From Labia minor (Eukaryota; Arthropoda; Insecta; Dermaptera; Spongiphoridae), in contig OY720348.1 in assembly GCA_963082975.1 (NCBI GenBank), positions 67,729,719-67,793,718 on the forward strand: a DNA stretch of 64,000 nucleotides, given 5' to 3'. Made by a program: the position numbers and the translations under genes. The first letter of the stretch is position 1, and each line of letters opens with the position of its first letter. Shown one piece after another: positions 25,661 through 38,118 of this stretch. The notes below the pieces were generated by a model. It was not told where the DNA came from. It ran no database searches and saw only the letters and a program-made list of their open reading frames with translations.

Positions 25661-26868
25661 AATAATAATTGAAAGTACTCTCACATAATCAAAAAACCTG
25701 GAAACATATATGATAGTCAATTTTAACTAAATAATTTATATATTTGTTTTTTTAAATATTTATTATATATTATTATTTATATTAGATTATAAAAAAATTA
25801 ATTATTTTTATTTTATTTCTAATTATTTACAATAATCAATAAATTAAAAATCAAAGAGAATGTTTGATTTATTTATAATTAAATAAATTAATTAATTAAT
25901 TAAAATCTGCTAAAAATTTAAAATTAATATTTAAATTTTAGCAGATTCTAAAATAAGATCTGATTGTGAAATAAAGAACAAAGTAACTAAATAATAATTA
26001 ATTTTATATTAAACGAATTTATATAATAAATACTTTTGCTATTAATTAATATATAGAATTATGGTGCATGCTCTTATTATTAAGGTAACTTAAAACTTTC
26101 TAAATAATATAATAAATATAAATTTAAGGCAATCTTATAAAAAAATGATGATGAAAGGGAACCCATCAGACAATAGGCAAGGACTTTCAGTTACAATTTT
26201 TGCCTGAAGGGAATTTCTATTTTTTTAAACATAATGTTGATTCTTTGCACTATATCTTAGTGTTTTACAATTGTATCGCGTCTTAAAACAACTATATATA
26301 TATATATATTATATATAACAATATATAATATATATATACCTATATCTATATCTATATTGATAAATATATATATATATATATATATCAAAATAAATATAGG
26401 TATATTCTATTGAGAATATATCTATACATACATATATAATATAATTTTCTTTAAATGTATATAAATATATATTGACATATGTATATATATTTATATATAT
26501 TTAAAATACTATATTAAAAGTTTAATATTAATTACTCACATTTTTACTGACATTGATTAGATGATAGTTTTTTCTAATTTTTAACAATATGAAATTAGTG
26601 TATTTTTTGTTTAAAATATGTATAACTCCTTTCTATTCTTATATATAAATATATATAAATGAAGAAGGAAAAGTATTATTTAGGTTAAATTTCATTATAA
26701 ATTTGCTTATTATTGTTATAGGTTCATTGTGTTATTGTGGTTAAACATTCAAGTTTATGAATGTTTGCATCATCTTAATTAAAGTTTAGAAAGGTTTGTT
26801 TTATATATTCATATAAATTTCCACAATTTTTTATTTTTATATTATAATTCTTTCTCAATTTTTTTTAG
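25661..26868. other. AT-rich spacer with TA-rich microsatellite
   Basis: Dominated by TATA repeats at about 26288-26500. The ATG of the next gene follows directly on a splice acceptor (TTTTTTTTAG at 26868), so a non-coding 5' exon of that gene must lie in or before this region. GAAAG followed by GTTTGT near 26792 is one possible donor. Confidence 0.5.
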
Positions 26869-29800
26869 ATGGGGAAAACTTGTTGTTTAACATTTTGTCA
26901 AGAAACTGATAAAGATAAATCCAAAGCTACAAAGTTTCATTTATTCCCATTAAATAAATCATATTGTAAAAAATGGATTGACTATGTACATAAATATGAT
27001 AATAAAGATTTTGTGGCAACACAATATTCAGTGATTTGTTCGAAACATTTTAAAAAAACTGATTATGAAACGTTAAATGGTCGAAGAACACTACGTGCAG
27101 GTGCATATCCAAGAGTAATAAACAAAGTTAAATCAGAATCCACAACACCTTCAAAAATTGATGCAACAAATGAATTAATTAGTTCTTCATTATCATCAAC
27201 TTCTTCAACAAATTCAAATAATACAAGTCAAGATTCTGAAAAAAAGAAAAATAAATTGACATTTGCATTAGGGGGAATAATTGAAGCTAAAGATTTAGGA
27301 ACTAATATTTGGTAAGTTTTACTTTATTTACCAAATAATTCTAATTAGTCTAATTTAAATAACATTGTTTATATAAAAATAGATTTTGCATTTATTTATC
27401 TTATTCATTTTTTTATTGTAAACTGTAATGACATTACTTTTATAGGTATACAGTTCGTATTCTCGAAGTAGATTGGGTTGAAAAAGAAATACTTATCCAT
27501 CCTGAAAATAAACCACAGGGATTTGATGAATGGGTGCCTATGGACAGTCCTAGACTCCGTCCAAAAACTCAAACGTAATTATTACTTTTTTAAATATATG
27601 TATATAATTATTTAAAAAAGAAAGAATACTTAATGTCTAACTTTATCTTAGACCTACTAGGAATTTCTAAAAATAATAAACATTTAAAGATATTATATTG
27701 AGGATTTGAAGGGAAATATTGTTAGAAATACATTAAAAAAATTAAGCAATCTATAAGTGAATTGTAAACTTTCAGCTGGCAAAATGATGTTTGTTCAATG
27801 ACAATCAAATGTTTTAAACAAAAAGTTTAATTCATAATGTAATTAATATGAATTTTGTACTATAATATTGAGAATGAAGTAAAAGAATTTTACTTGTATA
27901 CTTTGTTTTATTAATTTTTTTTATCATACTGTTTTAGACCAAAAAATACTCGCTTTGTAAAAGGAGAACAAGTATTAGCTACATGGATAGATGGAAAAAA
28001 ATATCCTGCTGTTGTTCAAGAAGTTCATTTAAATGGTATTATTTTATATTATAATTAATCATTAATATATTGAATGACACATATTTTATTTATTCTTTTA
28101 AATTATTGAATTTGAAAACTATTGGTTCGAAATCATTAACTACTTTTCTTTTTGAATGAATGTATTTAATTAATTTGATTTTAAATTTTTCTTCCAATAA
28201 CATATCTTGACCTTATTCCATTATTTCAATCTCTTTTATTTTTATTATTTTTATATCACATATTTTCAATTAAATCCTTGTATGTTTTAATTTTAGAAAG
28301 ATATGAAATTGTTTATTTTGATGGGATCCGCAAGACTGTTAAATCTAGCAAATTAACTAAATTGTCTCAAACTGATAGCTCAATTCAGGTATATTTGAAA
28401 ATTAAATTTTTTTGATTTATTGTCATCTAATATTCATATATAAATAATTTTTTAGCTTCCTGAAACAAAGAAAAAAACTTTAAATAAAAAACTAAATCTT
28501 CTACCAAGAGGTAATTAATATTTTAAAATTATCATAATCTACTTTTCTTTTTGAATGAATGTATTTAATTAATTTGATTTTAAATTTTTTTTCAATAACT
28601 TATCTTGACCTTTTTCTATTATTTCATTCTCTTTTATTTTTATATCATATATTTTCAATTAAATACTTGTATGTTTTAATTTTAGAAAAATATAAAATTG
28701 TTTATTATGAGGGCATGAAAACAGGGGAAAGAACTTTACATAAAAAAATAGTTAGAAAAGGTAATTATTAATTTAAAATTATTATAGAACATTTAACATT
28801 GAAAATATCAATTAATTTTTTTTTCGAAGGACTTTTTAAGAAAAAGAAAAATAGATTAGAAAACAATTCAACTAAAGACATTCCATCACCATCCAATTCA
28901 TCTGAGGGGTCTTTGAGGTAATAGTTTTAACATATTATAGAAGAGCGTCATTTTATTTTAATTAAAAATATTTTATAAGTTCATAAATGTTAGTTATATG
29001 TTTAAAAAAATTTTTTTTCAATTTTTTTAAATAAACCAAAATAAATATATAGTTTTTAGTTAAAAATTTATATTTATTATTTTTTTTTTCAATTTATAGT
29101 GCCAAAAAAGCTGGAAATGGATTAAATACTGGATCCTCACAAACGAAAAAAATTAAAACAATATCACCAATTCAAAGAAAACCTTCACTTCAAACATCAC
29201 CGAACACTCCTACTTCAACAGAACATATTAAAATCGAAAATGATCAAGGTAGTTTTAATATAGATTACATCAGTTATTTTCAAACAAAACCGTATTAAGT
29301 CAAAATTAAATTGAATGATTATTCAAAGAAATGGAAATTAAAAAAGCTATTAATGATTTCTTTATAAATGAATTATTTTTTTACCGACCGACGATAGTAA
29401 GGGAGGTATTGTTTTCACACCAAATTTCACATGTGGAGATTTTTACATATCTCCACGAATCATGCATTTTCTAAACAGAAAAAAGTATTTTTAGCATGAT
29501 GTCTGTCCGTCCGTCTGTCCGTCTGTCCGTCCGTATAGATGTGTACAGCCTGAACGGCTCAACCGATTTTGATGAAATTTGGTATATTTACTTAATGCAT
29601 CAGTGGGATGAATTGATCAACTTTTGGTGCAATTCCGGAAACCGGAAGTGGTAGTATTAGCGATCGACGATAGGAAGGAAAGGGTTATTTTCACACCAAA
29701 GGAGATTTTTTTATATATCACCACGAATCATGCACTTTGTATTGGTTTTATCCTCGAGAAAAATCATATTTATTAGTTTTTTTCTTGATTTAAAATTATA

Positions 29801-32800
29801 TGACGTCATCCAGCCATTCATGAGGTCACAGCCTGGTCTTGCATATATATTATAAATAAAATAAAATTAAAAATGTTTATATTATTTATTTATGTATCCA
29901 TATCTGTTTTTTATTACATTAATAGATATATGAAAATTATTTGAAATTGTTTCTGTAGCTGGAAATTAATTTATTTCAAACCGTCGGTCGGTTCGGACCT
30001 GGCCACAGGTCAACTTATTTCTCCTTGAAACTGATAAAAATGAGGGACAATATCAAATTAAAACTTTAAATTATCATTTTTATAACTTTTTGTTAATGAG
30101 TTTATTTGTTAATGCTGTCTAATTATTTAAATCGAACCTTTTTTGATCAATTTTATCACCTGATTTAAATGTTTTGCAAAATATTTCCAATAAAATTACG
30201 ACTTAACTATTTTCTTTCAATAGATAATATTCTTTTTTGTTTACTTTATAAGTAATTTTGCTATTATTTATATATATTTTATTTATTTATTTTTTAGTAT
30301 TTCGACTTGGTAAAATTGCTATTCAAAAAAAGGATCATTCTTTTATATGTCCTAAAGAAGGTTGTGGCAAACTTTTAAGAAATGAAAATATTTTATTGGT
30401 AATTACATTTTTATTTGACAGAAATATATTTAATTAAACTGTTAATTGTTTTTTATTTATTTTTTAAATTATGTTTAAAACATTTTCTATTTCGTTTTAT
30501 TTTAGATGCACCTTAAGCATTCCCATACTGAATACAATGATATGCTTGGGTCTACCCCTAACGTAGCGGATCTTGCATATGCACGTACTGTTGGCCAATC
30601 ACTTTATATCGAAAACCGATCGAATGAAAATGTTACACAGTCGTCACCCACTGTATTAACAAATGTCCCTATAAATTCTTCTGAAACAAATACTAAAGAG
30701 GATTCAAGAAAAAAACGTTTGAAGGAAAATATAGATAATAAAGAATCTATGAAAGAAATTATAAAAGAATCGACAGGTATAAAAACATTATATCCAGTTC
30801 ATAGACAGGACACCTCATATGGCTCATGGTAATTAAAATAATTATTAAATATTTAAATTGAATTAATAATTATTGTTAAATCTTTAGAGTGTATACTCAT
30901 GGAAAATTTATTTACTTTGGTTATAGTAGTCCACTTTCTCCTGAACAAGTCCTTGAAATGCAAGAAGCCGAACGAAGAGCAAGTACTAGTGATTTAAAAA
31001 AGACAACCCTTTTATCCCCTTCTGAAATAAAAGAAGAAAAGAGAACTAGTGGAAAAAGATATTTCCCTGATTATGTCACGGATACAAACTTACCTAAAAA
31101 ACGAAAAGGTAATTCTTCCCAGAAATAATTTTCGTAACAAGATCCTCTCATTATTTTCAATATCGATTATTCTAAGATAATTTTGTCCCTTTTATTTTAC
31201 TCATCAATTTCAATCGACTTCTATATTAAGGACAGATATTAAGGAATGATAGACCACAATTTAGTAATTAATACTTACTATTATTTTAGTGAAAGATACA
31301 CGTACTGAGATATCGTCGATTGACTCACCTGATACATTAAGTTGTTGTTCAGATACTTCCTCTTTTAGTAATTTTGATTCTATTATTTATAAATATTTAT
31401 GTATTCCTATTAATTTATTGTAATGCTTTTAGTTAAAGAAGAGAATAATACAAAAATTAATATTAAACAAGAAGAAAATGTAGATGATTCAACTTTATTT
31501 ACTCCTATAATACAATCTAATAAAGATAGTGAAAGTGATTTGCTTTCAAGGGATAGTCCGGATCATCTTAGAAAAGAAGAAGTGATTCATTGTAAATGTG
31601 GATATGAAGAAGAAGATGGTTTAATGATTCAAGTATGTAGATCTAACGTTATTTTATATAAAATGAGATAAAATATTTATCTTATATTACAAATTCCAGT
31701 GCGATATTTGTCTATGCTGGCAACATGGTGCTTGTATGGCAATTGAGAAAGATTGTGAAGTTCCTGAAAAATATTTTTGCAATACTTGTAAAAATCCATA
31801 TCGTGGACGTTTATCATCTCTTCGTTTTCTAAACGATCAAGAATGGCTTAATAGAGGCCGTTTACCTTCGTGAGTTATATCTATTTTAATTTAGTTTAAT
31901 TTTTCTTGTTGTTTTTGTGCAATTAATTATTAAACAATCTAATTTAATATTACCTTAAATTTATTCTAATTACACTTTATTATTGTGATTTTTTTACTAT
32001 TTTATCTAATTGTTAGTTTAATTTTTTAAAAAATATTTATATATAATTGAATATAAATACATTTATAAAATATTTTATAACTCATATTATAACGTTATTT
32101 ATGAAAATTATATTTGTTTGTTTAAAATGAAAGAAAACTCTTTGATTTTAATTCATTTCTTTAATTTTTCTCAGAAATTTCTAGTACCATTTATTGAAAT
32201 TATCTAGATAAATTTTCATTATTTTAAATATAAGAATTTATTAAAATATTAATAAGGCGCCATTGGGTGTGTGGGTAGCGAACCTGCCTCACATTCACAT
32301 GGTCCCGGGTTCAAGTCCCGGGCCTGGCAAGGGACTTTCCTTAGCTGGGGTCTATGGGACGGAGTCAACCCAGCCTCCGGGAACAACATTGGGGAAAAAC
32401 TACTCTTAGCGCCTCCGATCAAGAAAATCAAGGTAAAGTTTGAGAGGACCCGTTCTACTGATCTTAGGACTGATCATTGATATAACCGGCTTGATAGGCG
32501 TTGTCCTTGCGTAGGACGTACAAAAGACAGAGGTCTTTTTTTTTTTAAATATTAATGGAACATAAACATGCAAATAATGAGATTCTTCTGCACGTCACTT
32601 GATGATTATCCATCCATTCCTTTATACCATTTTTTTATAATATTATCTATTTATTTCAGATTAAATTTTCCTAATCCAAAAGTAACCCTTTCATTACACG
32701 AAAAAAGTCTATTAGACGCCAATACACACGTATCAAAAGATTTGTTAGAAACCTATAAAATGCTTCGAAATATCAGGAAAAAAATCAATGTCTCAAGGTA

Positions 32801-35800
32801 AATTTGATATTTTCTTATTGTAATTATGATTTTTTATACAATTATTTTATAATAAAATAAATAATTTTTATATAGATAATTGTATAATTTTATTTTTTTT
32901 AACAGGAATAAAGATCACCCAAAATTATATTATTGGAACGATATTTGGATGTCTCCAAAAGAATTCAGTACATTATACCAGGATAAAATAAAACATCAAT
33001 TTAATGATTCAATAAAAAATTCTATTGAATCAACAAAGAAGCCTTCGACAACTTTAAAAAAATCAATTTCATCTTTATTGGCGGAAAAACTTTTGCATAC
33101 TTCTTCTTCAACGTTAAATAATCTTTTAATTGATTTACTCTGCGAAGATGAATCTTCTGTTCAAAAGAAAAATTTAGAAGATTTAGGGAACGGAAGTAGA
33201 AAAAAATATGATGATTCTTTAATGGGAAAAAGAATATTATCAAATTTCACCTCGAAAATATTTTCTCCATTATTCAATGATTTTAATGAGAAAATTAATA
33301 AACTAAATAATGATGACTCATTAAATAAAAAACATAAACTTGGTACATCTCCTATAGTAGAAATTAAAAAAGATGCTAATGCTGATACAGAGATACTTGA
33401 CAATTCATTGGAAATTTCACATAAAAATCAAAGTAAAATATCTGAATGTATTTCATCTATTCCAATTAAAGAGGAAAAAGAATTAGAAGAGGAAATAAAA
33501 AATACAAAAGAAATGGAAATAGACATTAAAGAAATAAAAAAAATAAAGGACAACAAAGAAATAAAAGACATTTTAAAAAAGGATAATAAAGAAAGAAACG
33601 AATTAAAAAAGAATATCAAAGAAACAATAGAATTAGAAAATGACATTACTGTAACTAAAGAATTAAAAAAGGATATTAAAGAAACAAAAGATTTAGAAAA
33701 ACACAAGAAAGAAACAAAAAATAACAGTGCAAACAAAATAGATAATGATAAAGTGAAAGAATCAAATATCGATCAAAAAATTATATCAGATGACGAAAAA
33801 AATAGAGAAAAAATTGATAGTGACCAAGACATTTCTAAAGAAAAAGAATCTAATAAAACTAATACCAATAAGAATATTTTACCAAATAAATTACCATCAC
33901 CCAATGTGGTTTCTTTAAGATCCAAATCTAAGAATTCTTTAGATAAACTACATTCTATCAAAGAAGGTAAGCATACTAAAAAGAATAGTAAAAAGTCTTT
34001 ATTAAATCATTTTAAAAATTCTAAATCATACAATACAAGATATAAATCGAACGAAGATAATAAATATGTTAAAGAAAGCAATTTAAATTTATTAAGATCT
34101 GTTAAAAGTAATTCTTCCGACAACATGAATTTAAAAAAAGTTAACTCTGAAGAAAAAGAAATAAACAAAACTAATAGCAAAACATCTTCACTCAGTAAAA
34201 ATAATAAAATTAGATTAAAAAATAAGAAAAAGAAATCATTGAATTCAGACATTCAAAATAAAGAAGATCATAATATTCTAGAAAAAGATGATGACAAGAA
34301 ATCTTTAAAACATTCTTCTGAAACAAATAGCAACAAAAACTCTAAAAAAGAGCAAAAAATGGGAACGCATTTATCTGAATCCAATCTTTCTAAAACCGAG
34401 AAAGATTGTTGTTCAGAAGATAAGTCTTTAGTAAATTTGAAAAATCTTTCTATAAAAAATTTGAATGATTTATATAAATATATTTCTGCGTATGACATTT
34501 CAACAATTTTAAGAAAAGATTTATTTTGTAATTATTGCATTGTAGGAAGGTATTATAAAAGAAGAAGTTTAACTAACCAGCTACCATTTTTATCTCCAAA
34601 TAAATCACAAGAAAATAAATCCTACCACAAAGAGAAGAAAAAAATTAATGAGGAAGATTTAGAAGAGGAATCATGTTTTTCTGATGACTCAACTTCTTCT
34701 CTTATATCCGAAGACCTATGTAATGGTCATTTAAATTATGTAAAGGCAATAAATGATCATTTAAATACCGATTTCAATAAATTAAAAGATAAAAGTCATA
34801 ATTTAAACGAAAAAATTACATCAGATCCTTCAAAAGAATCTGATAAGGAATCCAATCTAAATCTTGAACAAATGAAAAATGATAAAATTCAAAAATCTCA
34901 TTCGTCATTAAATTCTTCAGGGAAAGTTCATTTAGAAAAGGAATCACCTGTAAAAATTTTTAATGGAAAAGAAGAAAAAGATATAATTATGAAAAAATCA
35001 GAAGATACCTCGAAAGAAATTGAATTAAACAAGCTTCTTTCTTCTAGAACATCAACTAATAATGATGCAAGTGCTCTTATACATCAAATCTTGGTTAAAA
35101 ATAATATTCTTTCAAATAGTAAAACATTAAAATCACTAAAAACTTTATTACAACGGTCTTCAAATCATGTTCGTCTAACAAGATCGAATAAATCACAAGA
35201 AGGTAAAATTTAAATAAATAATTTATTATTTATATTGTTCATTTATTTAAACTTTTGTTTAAATTTTTCTAAATTTGTACATATATATAACGGATGATTT
35301 TTTAAGCGTAGTTTTTTTTTAAATCTTATAAAACACTCAATTTGCATCATATATTTAAAATTTTTATTAGAATTGATAAATTGGCCTTTGCCATTGACAT
35401 GTAAATGTCCGCGTCTCCGTTTCAAATGGCATAGGTAGTTCTTGTATGGCATGTGGCTGTTCATCACTCCAGATGCGACAGTTTTGTTTATTTACGAATC
35501 CGTTGAGCCAGAAATGAGCCTCATCGCTTCAATTTGTCGATAAAACAGCGGATTTTCATGTAGCTGTTCTGTGGTAGGTTATTCGGCTTCAATTCTTGCA
35601 GAAGTTGAATTTTATAGGCTTTCAAACCCAAATCAACATGTAAAATTTTCCATGTGGTTGAGTAACACATGCCCAACTGCTGAGAACGGCGACGAATTGA
35701 CATTTCACGATTTTCATCAGGGCTTCGAACCGGAACTGAACCGAAAACCGAAAAAAACCGGTATTTTTGTCGGAACGAAAACCGGAGCTGAACCGAAAAA

Positions 35801-38118
35801 AATATCGGTTTATTTCAGTTCAGTGTTCAATCCAGAGTAGCCAGAAGTGGTGTTTTTGGGCGTTTTGGCAACACACAACCCCGAATTTTTTTCAATTAGT
35901 TATGTCTCGTACTGCATGGTGTCGCTAAAAACTTTGTTTCAAAAATTAGTGTCCTAGTCATACTCTCCCTTCGGTTGTGTTGGCAGCGTCTCGTAGTCGC
36001 AATACAGAATTTAATGTTTTCATCGTTTGTTTAATACTGATATTTTGATTTAATGATAGTATTAATTTTTTAAATTATTTATTCCATTTGTTACAGGGTT
36101 ATGTATTGATATAAAGAAAATGATTCATAAATATAAATAAAATTATTAAATAAATTTAAACAAATATTGAATAACTTTGACCAGGTACGAAGATTAGACA
36201 GTAAAAAACTTATTTTAGAACTTTGGGAGGAAAATAAAAATACAATTCCTCATTTATACAAAATTGCAATGGTGGTTTTAGGAGCTACTCCAACACAAGT
36301 TAGTGTTGAAAGAGCTTTCTCTGGTTTAAAGTTTATTTTACGAGACAATAGAAATAGTTTAAATACAAATATATTGGAAGATATTTTAATAATTAGAGGT
36401 AATTTTCATTTTTTATAATTATAGTTGTAATTGTAAGTAAATATATCCAAGAATCCTGTATACTTTAACATTAAATATACGAATTTGTTTCGTTTGTTGA
36501 GTGTTTGAAAGTAGAAGGATGTAAAAAAATATTCATACTTATTTGTTTCGTTTAATAAATTATATTAACATCTTATATTATATACTTCTAATTATTATAC
36601 CTTTAATTAATTATTATTATTTATATTATATTGTATCAATTCATGTAGTATGATTTAGGGTGGTAGCAAGAAATATTTTTATATATTTATGGCAGACTCG
36701 GCATACCCCGACCTAAATTTCTAATACAAATAAAAGGTCTTTAAAATTAATTAATCGGAGCTGAACCGAAAACCGAAAACCGAAAAAAAACGGTATTTTT
36801 GCCGCAACGAAAACCGGAACCGAACTGATATTTTTTTTTTTTATTGAACCGGAACGAAAACCGAAACGAAAAAAATAACGGTTCGAAGCCCTGATTTTCA
36901 TTAACACTGGACGCTACGGCTGCAATATTCTCTTCAGTACGCACTGTACGCATGCAAGACAATGGTTTAATGTCCAACAATGTAAACTTGGGGGGAAGTT
37001 TGGTGATAACATCACGAATTGTTGATTCACCAGGTCGATTATGACGATTGTGCCGCCATCCTGAAAAACTTAAATCTTAAAAAATCACCCATTATATCCA
37101 TATTATATATTATATTGGAAACTTATTAGATAATAATAAATTTAAATCATAATTAATTAAACAAAATTAATTTTCACATTTATTACGACTAGAGGGATGG
37201 GATACTCTGTTAAGGAGTCTGATAACTGAATCATTGACTAATGAAATTAATTTTTGTATCATTATACAGTTATTTTCTGGTTGAAACTTTTTTCAAAGTT
37301 CCTTAAACATAAACTATTTCTTCCGAATTCAGTTTTCACACCATTTCATATTACTATCTTTATGTAATCTCTCACAATTCTCTTTTGAAATTAATCTTCT
37401 TAAGGTACCGTCTCCCTTTCGGAGTTTGGCTATCATCATGACTAGGATAGCCTTATAAGGTGCCTAGCCATGATGATTTTTCTTGGGAATGTTAATGCGG
37501 TGGTTTCCCGTTGCCTTCCGCATGTATAGAACCAGGAACTGATAGTTCCTGGAGCCGGAGGCAGCTGATGTTTAATTGAATTTATTAGAAATATTTGTTC
37601 TTACTTGGAATCGAACGCCGACTTCTTGTGTAGAAAAATGCTATGCTACACTCGGCTAAGCTGCCTCCTTTAAATTAATACTTTAATTTTTTTTAATAAT
37701 TAAATATAAAATTTCGCTTGAATATTTAATTAATATTTATTCACACATTATTATGATTTTAGAACAAACTTTTCCAATTCCTGAAAGGATGATTGATTCG
37801 AATGAGTGTCGTCTTCATTTAATTATGCATATAGAACAAGAACAACTGATTTTGAATAATAATTTAAAGCAATTAGAAGATAGACTAAAAGAACTTGAAA
37901 ATAGAAATTTATTTCGAAGATCTCATAAATATGGATTCAATGGGAATATTAATGAAAATAAAGATAATAAGGATTCAAATTCAATTGATGTGGGCAATAA
38001 TAATAAATTAAATAACGCAAAAATTATTGCCACTACACAATTATTATTTAATGATCTTAAGAAAATCCAAGATTTTAGTGATGTTGTACAAGAAGATCTA
38101 ATGGATAATATTCGATAA
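26869..38118 (+). CDS. MBD-R2/PHF20-like chromatin protein: THAP, Tudor, C2H2, PHD (1652 aa)
   Basis: Exons: 26869-27311, 27446-27574, 27938-28035, 28297-28388, 28456-28510, 28686-28760, 28830-28917, 29100-29248, 30298-30398, 30506-30776, 30890-31108, 31290-31367, 31433-31632, 31700-31869, 32660-32797, 32906-35202, 37763-38118. All 17 join in one frame. THAP zinc site C5, C10, C57, H60 with W36 and AYPRVI; two Tudor-type modules about 145-254; a duplicated half-Tudor exon; C2H2 C394, C399, H412, H417; PHD C653 to C696 with all eight ligands; a long Lys/Ser/Asn-rich disordered part; a short C-terminal helical region. In flies and mammals such proteins sit in the NSL/MOF acetyltransferase complex and read methylated histones. 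No MBD is visible. The last exon lies after a 2.56-kb transposon-filled intron and is the least certain join. Poly(A) signal at 38125. Confidence 0.88.
28139..28760 (+). repeat. Tandem duplication of intron plus half-Tudor exon
   Basis: The sequence at 28139-28330 (CTACTTTTCTTTTTGAATGA onward, through the acceptor and exon 4) recurs at 28540-28715 leading into exon 6. The exons encode parallel peptides, RYEIVYFDGI and KYKIVYYEGM. Both copies keep the same splice phase, so the extra exon can be included without breaking the frame. Confidence 0.85.
29381..29992. repeat. Interspersed repeat, fullest copy, in intron 8
   Basis: ACCGACCGACG at 29383-29393 is matched by its exact inverse at 29982-29992. 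Inside, the segment CGATAGTAAGGGAGGTATTG with TTTTCACACCAAA and CCACGAATCATGCA is repeated in diverged form from about 29659. A GTCTGTCCGTCC tract and GATTTTGATGAAATTTGGTA follow. Partial copies lie at 13236 and 14975. Possibly a non-autonomous DNA transposon, but no target duplication was found. Confidence 0.5.
32254..32546 (+). mobile_element. tRNA-derived SINE (family A) in intron 14
   Basis: The head has a tRNA-like region with a clear B box (GGTTCAAGTCC, inside a CCCGGG stem) and an A-box-like TGTGTGGGTAGCG. The body is GC-rich and the element ends in a T run. A 10-bp duplication AAATATTAAT flanks it (32244-32253 and 32547-32556), so LINE-driven insertion is well supported. Confidence 0.8.
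35286..37096 (-). pseudogene. Mariner-type transposase remnant with terminal repeats, in the last intron
   Basis: Ends TATAACGGATGATTTTTTAAG and the inverse of the right end, TATAATGGGTGATTTTTTAAG (shown as 21-base pairing, two mismatches), are terminal repeats of a TA-targeting element. Minus-strand peptides follow transposase order: MRTVRTEENIAA, then after the hAT element SIRRRSQQLGM, WKILHVDLGLKAYKIQLLQE, and DEAHFWLNG with NCRIWSD. Stops, frameshifts and loss of the third catalytic region make it inactive. Confidence 0.75.
35718..36893 (+). mobile_element. hAT element, internally deleted, inside the mariner remnant
   Basis: Perfect 15-bp terminal inverted repeats (CAGGGCTTCGAACCG and its inverse) and a perfect 8-bp duplication ATTTTCAT (35710-35717 and 36894-36901) define it exactly. 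At 36170-36415 the plus strand encodes the hAT dimerisation end, with SVERAFSGLKFI and LNTNILEDILIIRGN; the rest of the transposase is missing. Subterminal AACCGAAAACCG repeats lie near both ends. Confidence 0.9.
37396..37668 (-). mobile_element. tRNA-derived SINE (family B), copy 1
   Basis: Read on the minus strand it begins GGAGGCAGCTTAGCCGAGTG (A box) and has B box GTTCGATTCC, then a body with GGAAGGCAACGGGAAACCAC and a TTAAG tail. Flanks TTTGAAATTAAT (left) and TTTAAATTAAT (right) are a near-perfect target duplication. The same family is at 38914. Confidence 0.8.

Noticed and set aside
26288..26510. TA-rich tract as a possible origin or regulatory element
   Set aside because: Similar TA microsatellites occur throughout the window; nothing marks this one as functional.
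30777..30832. End of a separate protein after exon 10 of the chromatin gene
   Set aside because: It is intron read-through; the donor at 30777 and the acceptor at 30889 continue the main frame.
32254..32330. Possible tRNA gene
   Set aside because: The B box is good, but there is no full cloverleaf, and the sequence is the head of a SINE with body, T tail and target duplication.
33022..34498. Minus-strand Phe/Ser/Leu-rich frames at the large chromatin-gene exon
   Set aside because: Complement of Lys/Asn/Glu-rich coding sequence; composition artefact.
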